8,524 nucleotides of DNA from Gammaproteobacteria bacterium (GTDB taxonomy: Bacteria; Pseudomonadota; Gammaproteobacteria; Enterobacterales; Alteromonadaceae), in NCBI GenBank assembly GCA_023380515.1, contig JAMCRH010000083.1, forward strand, positions 1-8,524, in the 5' to 3' direction. The notes beneath the pieces were generated by a model. It did no database searches and was not told the origin of the DNA. It worked only from the letters and a program-made list of their open reading frames with translations. Within the stretch, counting starts at the first letter, position 1. Every line of letters starts with the position of its first letter. Below are positions 1 to 5,830 of this stretch, one piece after another. Both the position numbers and the translations under genes were made by a program.

Positions 1-76
1 TGAAGGCCAAGCAGTGTCTTTCACTGTGACCCAGGGCGCTAAAGGCCCACAAGCTGAAAACATCGTTGCTATCTAA
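1..76 (+). CDS. Cold-shock protein (CspA family), C-terminal fragment
   Basis: This is the last 24 codons of a gene that begins before the window, read in the frame starting at base 2 and ending at TAA 74-76. The visible peptide ends in SFTVTQGAKGPQAENIVAI, which matches the C-terminal strand of CspA/CspE-type proteins (compare the conserved F-x-GAKGP-x-A-x-N ending). These are small single-domain OB-fold proteins of about 70 residues that bind single-stranded RNA and DNA and act as RNA chaperones in the cytoplasm. The RNP1/RNP2 motifs lie outside the window, so I cannot say which paralogue it is or whether it is cold-induced. A strong terminator follows 24 bp after the stop. Confidence 0.88.
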   Translation, partial: EGQAVSFTVTQGAKGPQAENIVAI

Positions 77-100
77 CTAGCACTGAGAATTCAGAATAAA

Positions 101-122
101 GGAGCCGAAAGGCTCCTTTTTT
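101..122 (+). terminator. Rho-independent terminator of the cold-shock gene
   Basis: A perfect 6-bp stem, GGAGCC (101-106) and GGCTCC (111-116), closes a GAAA tetraloop and is followed by six T (117-122). Flanking AATAAA and TTTATT could extend the stem. Read on the - strand the same hairpin is followed only by TTTATT, so it may also weakly stop the four-gene operon that ends at 162, about 40 bp away. No other hairpin with a T-run is evident in 123-161. Confidence 0.9.
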
Positions 123-161
123 ATTGGCTGCGGCTCCAGAAATACTTTTCCTCATATACAC

Positions 162-698
162 TTAACTTGCTTTAAAAGCATCGTCGACCGGCGTATTCGC
201 TAAATGGTTGGTGTAATTGCTCATTGTTTTCTGACCGATTAAGAAAATAAGATCGAGTACATGCTTTTCTTCATATCCTGCGGCGTAGAAAGCTTCTAAG
301 TGAATTTTCTCGACGTGACCTCTTGCTACAACTAACTGCTGAGCGAATTCAACAATCGCGTCGAGTTTCCTGTCTCTGACTGTTTCTCCTTTGGCTAAGG
401 CTTGACTAAGACCTTCGTCTACTCCCATTTGTTTGGCTACGGCGACATGAGCCGGAACGCAGTAATGGCAATCATTTGCGCGATTAATTGCCTGCCATGC
501 AGCGGTCAATTCATCTTTATTGAAATTCGTCTTATTCGCGAGCTCACTTAGCGTTAAGTAGGCCTCGAGCAGCGCAGACGAGCCAGCCATAACTCGAAAC
601 AAGTTGGGCACAAAGCCAGTCGACTTGTGAACCTTAGCTAATAACGTTTTGCTCCCTTCAGGGGCGGTACCTTGTTCATATAGTGTAAATTCACTCAT
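162..698 (-). CDS. AhpD/carboxymuconolactone decarboxylase-like CxxC protein
   Basis: A 178-residue cytoplasmic protein of the AhpD-like/CMD superfamily, of the kind often named peroxidase-related enzyme. The core motif is C77-H-Y-C80-x3-H84, the redox dithiol plus the histidine used as proton relay in AhpD; E63 lies 14 residues before C77. The N-terminal part contains GFVPNLFRVMA, and the C-terminal helix ends in NHLANTPVDDAF, both typical of the roughly 180-residue members. Family members reduce peroxides or act as thiol oxidoreductases; true decarboxylase activity is not implied. The ATG (696-698) overlaps the stop of the upstream acyltransferase gene as ATGA, and AGGAG lies 8 nt before it, so it is probably translationally coupled and the last gene of the operon. 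Its link to lipid chemistry is unknown. Confidence 0.85.
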   Translation of the reverse strand: MSEFTLYEQGTAPEGSKTLLAKVHKSTGFVPNLFRVMAGSSALLEAYLTLSELANKTNFNKDELTAAWQAINRANDCHYCVPAHVAVAKQMGVDEGLSQALAKGETVRDRKLDAIVEFAQQLVVARGHVEKIHLEAFYAAGYEEKHVLDLIFLIGQKTMSNYTNHLANTPVDDAFKAS

Positions 699-1585
699 CT
701 TAGACTCTCCTGTTGGAAGTTGAGGGTGCGTTGTGGATCAATCGCTTTTAGCGGCACGACAATACTTAGTTCAACTGCTCCTGCGAAGTCATCGTCGCAG
801 GCTGCATCGTCAAACCAAATTTTACTGCCAAGTGATAGATAAGATTGCAGAACTTTTGGCACGCGTTGTCGTAGTGGAGCGAGTCGGTCTTGCAGTTCTT
901 GAATGCGTTCACGTGGTGACGCAAATTGCAGGTAGTCCAAATTTTGTCGAAGTTCTGACGCGAAATACAAGCTCGACTTTGCCTTTAACATCGGTTGCGG
1001 AGGACGATAAAGCTGCTGACAAAAATCGACAATGACGCGTTGCGCAGGTTCACCGAGTTGAGAGTACAAAGACACGTTTCCGAACAGGTATTGAATACTT
1101 GGACTCGAAGAAACTAAAGTCTGCAACCCTGCCCAAAGTGCAAAAAAACCAAATCGATGGGCCTTAGCTTCGGGGTTAACAACTGAGCGACCAAGCTCGA
1201 TTGCATGAGGTAATAGGATCTCCGAAAAAACGGTGCTGTAGTCGAACAGCGTCGCTGTACGCAGATAAGGTGCGCCCCGAAAGCCATATTGAAAGCGATA
1301 TAGAGCGACGATTTCCGATTGGGCAGGGTCCCACACCAATAGTTGGTGATAACTGTTGACTCCAAAATCGAGATCGTCTAAATCTCGTTCATACCCACGG
1401 CCAGCGCCCGCATGGCGAAAGACAAGTTCACGAATCCGTCCAATTTCACGCATGGTTGCAGGAGCTTCGTCGCCACGACAAACGAACACTTGTAAGTTTC
1501 TAACGGACGTCAACAAGGGCATAAGTTCAACTTCACGCTCAATGAGTTCTCTCGGCTCAGCTGCCGCAAGAATTTGTCTTAACAT
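695..1585 (-). CDS. OlsB/GlsB-like GNAT N-acyltransferase
   Basis: A 296-residue protein of the OlsB-like acyl-ACP N-acyltransferase group (GNAT fold, Acetyltransf_5 type). Characterised relatives attach a 3-hydroxyacyl chain from acyl-ACP to the alpha-amino group of ornithine (OlsB) or glycine (GlsB), the first step of aminolipid synthesis. Visible family landmarks are the N-terminal IRELVFR stretch (51-57), YRFQYG (96-101), the ELGRSVV block (130-136), the FGNVSLYS stretch (168-175), and a C-terminal PKVLQSYLSLGSKIW region (243-257) followed by D-rich DDAACDDDF. Length fits the family. ATG 1583-1585 has AAGGAG 7 nt upstream and overlaps the end of the NRDE-acyltransferase gene by 29 bp. The start site sits in the loop of a 10-bp hairpin (1560-1614). 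The amino-acid acceptor cannot be read from the sequence; ornithine and glycine are both possible. Confidence 0.85.
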   Translation of the reverse strand: MLRQILAAAEPRELIEREVELMPLLTSVRNLQVFVCRGDEAPATMREIGRIRELVFRHAGAGRGYERDLDDLDFGVNSYHQLLVWDPAQSEIVALYRFQYGFRGAPYLRTATLFDYSTVFSEILLPHAIELGRSVVNPEAKAHRFGFFALWAGLQTLVSSSPSIQYLFGNVSLYSQLGEPAQRVIVDFCQQLYRPPQPMLKAKSSLYFASELRQNLDYLQFASPRERIQELQDRLAPLRQRVPKVLQSYLSLGSKIWFDDAACDDDFAGAVELSIVVPLKAIDPQRTLNFQQESLR

Positions 1586-3137
1586 GACTCATCTCCTTAA
1601 ATTGTTGCGGCAGCGCATAGCTTCTCTGTTTCAGCCACTGTGATCGTGTGGTATCAGTGCGGCCTGTCGCAGTTAATTCTTGAACCTGGACTGGGATATC
1701 GATGTAAATTGACGGATGTCGAACTCGGGGGCGCAATAATTCACGCGGTAGAAGTAGCATTTCATAATTTGTCTTGATTTGCAGGAGTCGACGGAGCCTA
1801 TGAACTGCATAAAACAGCCCAGAGTTGTGACTTTCGATATGCATGGGTACCAAAGCGCGACGATAACGTCGCGCTAAAGTTGCGATAGCGCTCGCCCAGT
1901 CACCGTCATCTAATTTGCCTTGCTGATAACGGGCAGTTTTCCCTGCTGCAAATATTAGAATGGGTCGTTGGCTCTGAAATGCGGCCTGCAGATTCTTAAC
2001 CGATTCTTTGGGCACACCAAAAACATTAATTTTTACAATACGATTGTTTAGGCCCGGAATAACCTCCAGTGCATCATTTGCGACGACTAACAAATCCGGA
2101 AATCGCTTCGTTAACCATCCCAAAGTGACTAACCCATCCACACCTCCTGTGGGATGATTGGAAACAAACACGGGCGACTCTGATGTTTCCGGCATCCGCC
2201 AATAAAATAGCTTTGGTCCGAGATCGAGTTGGTTAATGACCTGATCATAAAATTGGCTCTCTGAGCGAAAATTCGAATTTCTGATCATTTTGTTGAGTGC
2301 TTTCTCACAAAGGAGCCAACGCAAAAAGCACCACTGCACAGCCGACATTCTTGCAGCCATCTCAGGCTGATAATGGGTAAAAATAGCTTGGATGTCGACG
2401 GATCGACTCTGCGTCAATACTGCATCCGAACTTGCAAAGCGTAACGAGAGGATTGCAGATACAGGCTTATCAGGTTCATCGAGAGCACGATAATTGACGC
2501 TCGCGTACTCGTTGGTGACCTGCACTGTGGTCATACTCAGCGTCGCCGTGTTTGTCCGCTTCATATTAATTGCAGCAGCAGCAAAGAGAGGCTTTCGTTG
2601 CAGGTGATAACTTTCCAACTCCGCCAACGAGGCTATTCTGCGCTGCGCTCGCTTGAGCCAGATGCGTCGAAGAAATGGAACGGCTCGAGGAAACCAAGAC
2701 GAACTCGATACTGGAGAGCAAATATGAGACTGAATTTTAAGTGTTTTTTGATCCCACGTGTATAAAACTGGGGCACTGTTACGACAGAATATGAGGACGA
2801 GGAAAGGGTTATAATTGCCGAGATTTTGCGCTTGCATGACTTGGTCAATCGATGACCATTGTGTGCAATCAGACAACGCCCGAATCAGTAAACCGCGACT
2901 TCGCTTACCAGCGTAAAGCGAACGAGCTGCAGTATGATTCAACAAGCAGAATACAAACCCTGAGTCATTGACTGCTATCCAACTCCCACCAGATTCGCCA
3001 TCAATTGGCATGATCGCATTACTACGAGAACCATGGAAAATTCTCGGTGGTTTTGCTTTTGCCCGAGCCAAGTGCTCATCTCGGTTCATGGCGACATTGA
3101 GTTCGCCTTGGTGAAAAAACCAACTTACTGTGCACAT
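1557..3137 (-). CDS. NRDE/TANGO2 domain fused to OlsA/PlsC-like acyltransferase
   Basis: One uninterrupted 526-codon reading frame carrying two domains that normally belong to separate proteins. Residues 1 to about 235 are an NRDE (TANGO2) domain: MCTVSWF start with Cys2 as the expected N-terminal nucleophile, the name-giving N18-R19-D20-E21, PIDGESGGSWIAVND (44-58) and CLLN (64-67). The fold is Ntn-hydrolase-like; biochemical function in bacteria is not established. Residues about 245 to 515 are a lysophospholipid acyltransferase of the putative-hemolysin/OlsA type: SNHPTGGVDG (326-335) with the H328-x5-D334 catalytic motif, ILIFAAG (393-399, where FPAG is usual), LVPMHIES (429-436) and LLLPRELLRP (461-470). 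Such enzymes O-acylate lyso-lipids at the inner membrane. ATG 3135-3137 overlaps the DinB gene by 13 bp and has no clear Shine-Dalgarno, suggesting coupling. Domain calls are good; the combined role is inference. Confidence 0.85.
   Translation of the reverse strand: MCTVSWFFHQGELNVAMNRDEHLARAKAKPPRIFHGSRSNAIMPIDGESGGSWIAVNDSGFVFCLLNHTAARSLYAGKRSRGLLIRALSDCTQWSSIDQVMQAQNLGNYNPFLVLIFCRNSAPVLYTWDQKTLKIQSHICSPVSSSSWFPRAVPFLRRIWLKRAQRRIASLAELESYHLQRKPLFAAAAINMKRTNTATLSMTTVQVTNEYASVNYRALDEPDKPVSAILSLRFASSDAVLTQSRSVDIQAIFTHYQPEMAARMSAVQWCFLRWLLCEKALNKMIRNSNFRSESQFYDQVINQLDLGPKLFYWRMPETSESPVFVSNHPTGGVDGLVTLGWLTKRFPDLLVVANDALEVIPGLNNRIVKINVFGVPKESVKNLQAAFQSQRPILIFAAGKTARYQQGKLDDGDWASAIATLARRYRRALVPMHIESHNSGLFYAVHRLRRLLQIKTNYEMLLLPRELLRPRVRHPSIYIDIPVQVQELTATGRTDTTRSQWLKQRSYALPQQFKEMSHVKTNSCGS
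1560..1614 (-). promoter_or_regulatory. Hairpin enclosing the GNAT gene's ribosome binding site
   Basis: On the transcribed (-) strand GCTGCCGCAA (1614-1605) and TTGCGGCAGC (1569-1560) form a perfect 10-bp stem, 7 of 10 pairs G-C. The 35-nt loop contains the AAGGAG (1598-1593) and ATG (1585-1583) of the OlsB-like gene. The TGA stop of the upstream fusion gene (1559-1557) follows the 3' arm directly, so ribosomes finishing that gene must open the stem. This would tie acyltransferase translation to that of the fusion protein. The repeat is seen; the regulatory role is inferred. Confidence 0.5.
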
Positions 3138-3613
3138 GACTGTATAAACTGTCGTGTTGAAGGGTGTACGTCGCTACTCTCGTCCAGTGTCAACCCTATT
3201 TCTGTCATGACACAATGAACGGTTGCTAGGTGGTGCACCGTATGATTAAAAAGGTAATTCAGTTCGCGAGCGAAACTCGTTTTTATTGCTTCGCTTTCAG
3301 TAAACAACATAAGAGACTGGTCTAGTTGCAATGTCGCACCAGTTAGCTGTTGTTCGAGGCGATTTATAGCTCGGATGGCATGCTGTGTAGACTGTTCAAG
3401 AATGTGTTGCCGTGGGCGCTGCTCATAGTTCACTGAACCACAGTGGGAATGATCAAGTAACTGCTCATAGTGCTCGATAATATGGCGCACGTGACGCCCA
3501 ATTGTTGGTGCATGGGGGAGAGCTGCAGCGTAAGTATAATCGTCGTTCGACAAACGATTTAGTAAGTTGCGCAACTCAGCAAGTTGAGACTTCGCTTGAA
3601 AAATTAAGCTCAT
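3125..3613 (-). CDS. DinB/YfiT-fold protein, probable metalloprotein
   Basis: A 162-residue, mostly helical protein resembling the DinB family (four-helix bundle, three-His metal site). Candidate ligands are H44 in the IGRHVRHIIEHYEQLL helix (38-53) and H124 and H128 in NHTVHHLATVH (123-133), the spacing pattern seen in DinB-like proteins; H41, H48 and H127 are further nearby histidines. Family members include thiol-dependent transferases and isomerases as well as many proteins of unknown role; the DNA-damage name is historical. It is the first gene of the four-gene operon. The ATG at 3611-3613 is preceded by an A-rich stretch without a convincing Shine-Dalgarno, and its end overlaps the NRDE-acyltransferase start by 13 bp. 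The overlap suggests joint function with lipid genes, but its substrate is unknown. Confidence 0.75.
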   Translation of the reverse strand: MSLIFQAKSQLAELRNLLNRLSNDDYTYAAALPHAPTIGRHVRHIIEHYEQLLDHSHCGSVNYEQRPRQHILEQSTQHAIRAINRLEQQLTGATLQLDQSLMLFTESEAIKTSFARELNYLFNHTVHHLATVHCVMTEIGLTLDESSDVHPSTRQFIQSCAQ

Positions 3614-3689
3614 TTTTTTAGTGCCCAGTGTGATAGTCTGAAAAGATAACTGACTTCATTAACCCTAGTTGCAGACTTGGATAACGACA
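3614..3689. promoter_or_regulatory. Divergent promoter region between lipid operon and araC-like gene
   Basis: This 76-bp space must hold the start signals of the leftward operon and probably of the rightward regulator gene. I see no convincing -35/-10 pair on either strand. An imperfect direct repeat, GATAGTCTGA (3632-3641) and GATAACTGAC (3645-3654), with a third GATAAC at 3680-3685, could be a regulator site, but short AT-rich repeats are common by chance. The placement between divergent genes is the main support. Confidence 0.35.
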
Positions 3690-4610
3690 ATGACCGAGAC
3701 AACGGCTCAATCAACTAAAACACCTGAGGCGATCGACAAATTGGTCGAGCAGCTTGCATTTGGTTCCAGCTTGCATTTTCAATCAGGGTTTTGTTCCGAT
3801 TGGAATATGCTCACGGCAAAATCAGCGCAACCGGCTATGCATGTAGTGACACATGGCGAAGTTTGGGTAGCATTTCCTGATAACTTGCAGCAGCAATTCA
3901 AGATGGGGCCTGGTGATGCATTGTTTTTGAGCCACAGTGTTCGCCATTGGTTAAGCGATAAGCCATTAACCGCAGAAACGCAGCCAGCAGCGATGGAGGC
4001 TGTCTGTATTCCTAGTCATCTTGAGCGAGGGCTGGTGTGTTATGACATAGAAATCGGCAATAGTCTCACGGAAACACTTTTTCGAATTTTGCCCGATCAT
4101 ATTCACTTGCCAGTCACTGACCAATCGCGGCAGTTGGCGCAACTTATTGAAATTGTTCGTGACGAAACGCGGGTTCAGCGACCAGGGTACGAAGTTGCAA
4201 TTAGTCGTTTAAGTGACGTCATTGTTATCCACTTGCTCCGCCAAATATTATCGTTGCAGGCAAAAGGAACAGGGCTTCTTGCTGCGCTGCACGACGATCA
4301 CATTCGACCTGTTATTGTTTCAATTATGAATGACTTAGCAAAGGAGTGGACGGTCGAGTCTATGTCCGCTCATGCATTTTTATCGCGCAGCGCGTTTACT
4401 GAGCGCTGTCAGCGCGTCGCAGCGATGACCCCGAAACAAATTCTCGATACACTGCGCCTGCAAACCGCACGACAACGTCTTATTCACTCAAATGAAACCA
4501 TAGACCGTTTGGCTGAAGCTCTAGGGTATCAGTCGGCAACAGCATTTATTCGGTTTTTTAAACAACATGAGCGTTGTTCGCCGGGTGAGTTTCGCGCGCG
4601 ACATAATTAG
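3690..4610 (+). CDS. AraC-family transcriptional regulator with cupin sensor domain
   Basis: A 306-residue regulator of the AraC type with an N-terminal cupin domain (AraC cupin_6 group). Counted from the ATG, residues about 15-185 form the sensor part, with THGEVWVAF (54-62) and GPGDALFLSHSVRHWL (73-88) as cupin strands and RLSDVIVIHLLRQ (173-185) as linker helix. The C-terminal two-helix-turn-helix domain spans about 200-300: EWTVESMS and SRSAFTERCQRV for the first unit, TIDRLAEALGYQSATAFIRFFKQ with SPGEFR for the second. I chose ATG 3690; an in-frame TTG at 3669 would add seven residues but has no Shine-Dalgarno. The ligand is unknown. It diverges from the lipid operon and precedes the thioredoxin gene by 90 bp, so either could be its target; it may also regulate itself. 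Confidence 0.88.
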   Translation: MTETTAQSTKTPEAIDKLVEQLAFGSSLHFQSGFCSDWNMLTAKSAQPAMHVVTHGEVWVAFPDNLQQQFKMGPGDALFLSHSVRHWLSDKPLTAETQPAAMEAVCIPSHLERGLVCYDIEIGNSLTETLFRILPDHIHLPVTDQSRQLAQLIEIVRDETRVQRPGYEVAISRLSDVIVIHLLRQILSLQAKGTGLLAALHDDHIRPVIVSIMNDLAKEWTVESMSAHAFLSRSAFTERCQRVAAMTPKQILDTLRLQTARQRLIHSNETIDRLAEALGYQSATAFIRFFKQHERCSPGEFRARHN

Positions 4611-4700
4611 CGGTTCGGTTGATCAGGCCGGCGTTTTGGTTAATGTACTTGCGAACACAGCAACATAGACTTTCAGGGTCAACACTTTGGAGGTCAAAAC

Positions 4701-5129
4701 ATGAAAAAGTTATATGTATTAATGATTGCTGCTGCTTTACTCGGCGCATATGTGTTAGCGAGTGCGTCTAATGCGTCGACGCCAACGTTAGATCAATTTA
4801 AACAGCCATTTTCCGAAACTGAATTCCGTCAAGCTCAGGCAGACGACCGCTTGATACTCATTGATGTTTACGCAACATGGTGCCCGACCTGTAAACGGCA
4901 GCAGGACGTTCTAGAGGCCTACTTTACTGAATATAGTGAAAGTGAAGTTGTGGTTTTCGAAGTTGATTACGACACCCAGAAGGAATGGGTTTCTTATTTC
5001 AACGCACCGCGTCAGTCAACATTGGTTCTCTTGCGTGGCGAAGAGCAGTTGTGGTTCAGCGTAGCGCAAACGCGCCAGCGCACCATTTTTTCTGAACTAG
5101 CTCAGCACGACGCTGGAGCGAAACGATAA
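4701..5129 (+). CDS. Exported thioredoxin-like protein
   Basis: A 142-residue thioredoxin-fold protein with an N-terminal hydrophobic signal or anchor (MKKLYVLMIAAALLGAYVLA, then small residues SASNAS), which places it in the periplasm. The redox site is W60-C61-P62-T63-C64. The usual cis-proline position of thioredoxins appears to be S106 (in RQSTLVL, 104-110), a pattern I associate from memory with thioredoxins paired with CcdA proteins. It most likely receives electrons from the membrane protein encoded next and reduces periplasmic disulfides. GGAGG (4689-4693) lies 7 nt before the ATG, a very good ribosome site. Its stop overlaps the next start as TAATG, so the two are translated together. 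The client protein is unknown; nothing nearby points to cytochrome c maturation. Confidence 0.88.
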   Translation: MKKLYVLMIAAALLGAYVLASASNASTPTLDQFKQPFSETEFRQAQADDRLILIDVYATWCPTCKRQQDVLEAYFTEYSESEVVVFEVDYDTQKEWVSYFNAPRQSTLVLLRGEEQLWFSVAQTRQRTIFSELAQHDAGAKR

Positions 5130-5830
5130 TGGAATGGACTGCGCTGCCGTTGGCACTTCTAGCTGGCGTGTTAAGCCTAATGTCTCCGTGCGTGTTGCCG
5201 ATGATCCCCGCAGTCACAGCATCGGCAATGCGCGCATCTCGCGCTGGAATCTGGTTTTTAGCGGCTGGACTCGCGATTACCTTTGCACTTGGTGGGTCAT
5301 TATTGACTTACTTATTTATGAGCGCTGGAATGTCACCGGACATTCTGCGCTTTGGTGCTGCGACGCTCATGTTGATTATGGCGGTATTTATCTTAAGCCC
5401 TCATTTGAATATGTGGTTTTCTACCGTACTTGCGCGGGGTTTGGCACGACTCCCAAATAGTGGTCATCTCGCAACTGACTCTAGCCAACCAGCGTTTCAA
5501 TTTGTCTTAGGCGGCTCACTCGGTTTGGTTTGGCTGCCATGCGTTGGTCCGACCTTGGGCGCGGCGATCGCGCTTGCTTCAACGGGGCAGAGCTTGTCAA
5601 TGGCATTCTTTGTCATGCTCGCATTTGGGCTTGGCACAGCAATCCCATTAGTTGGCATTGGATACTTCGCTGGCCGGAAACTCACGCGGCTCAAAAATTC
5701 AGCGGTATGGGCCAGGAAAATTCTAGGCATTGCATTACTAGTGATAGCACTTATGATTTTTACGGGATTGGACAAAGTGATCGAAACGATCGCGCTTGAA
5801 TATCTTCCTGATTGGGTTACTCGAATTTAA
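5129..5830 (+). CDS. CcdA/DsbD-family transmembrane electron carrier
   Basis: A 233-residue inner-membrane protein with about six hydrophobic segments (roughly 6-29, 40-64, 71-92, 123-150, 155-180, 196-213). The conserved cysteine pair is in MSPC21VLPMIP and WLPC138VGPTLG, each in a Pro-flanked helix as in CcdA and the DsbD beta domain. These proteins pass reducing equivalents from cytoplasmic thioredoxin across the membrane. With the preceding exported thioredoxin it makes a split, minimal DsbD-like system. The size is that of CcdA rather than of full DsbD, which also has two periplasmic domains. The 3' end overlaps the convergent esterase gene by 14 bp. Which process it serves (cytochrome c maturation, peroxide or metal resistance) cannot be read here. 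Confidence 0.9.
   Translation: MEWTALPLALLAGVLSLMSPCVLPMIPAVTASAMRASRAGIWFLAAGLAITFALGGSLLTYLFMSAGMSPDILRFGAATLMLIMAVFILSPHLNMWFSTVLARGLARLPNSGHLATDSSQPAFQFVLGGSLGLVWLPCVGPTLGAAIALASTGQSLSMAFFVMLAFGLGTAIPLVGIGYFAGRKLTRLKNSAVWARKILGIALLVIALMIFTGLDKVIETIALEYLPDWVTRI

Noticed and set aside
133..138. Second GGCTCC copy after the cold-shock terminator
   Set aside because: It could pair with GGAGCC at 101-106 as an alternative stem, but the close hairpin with T6 is far more likely.
430..510. Possible loss of the catalytic Glu in the AhpD-like protein (T65 at 12 residues before the first Cys)
   Set aside because: E63 lies two residues away and, as I recall, the roughly 180-residue subfamily often carries its Glu at that place, so no loss can be claimed.
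733..1643. Rightward open frames (733-1035, 1356-1643) opposite the OlsB-like gene
   Set aside because: They are antisense shadows of a well-supported gene, have no recognisable motif and are low in expected composition.
2570..2590. GCAGCAGCAGCA-like run inside the fusion gene
   Set aside because: It encodes four alanines in frame; too short to be a meaningful repeat.
4676..4697. Two GGTCAA copies (4676-4681 and 4692-4697) before the thioredoxin gene
   Set aside because: The second copy overlaps the Shine-Dalgarno, and a 6-bp repeat this close is expected by chance.
4611..4700. Promoter search before the thioredoxin gene
   Set aside because: TTGGTT and TTGCGA resemble -35 boxes but no -10 lies at the right spacing, so I make no call.
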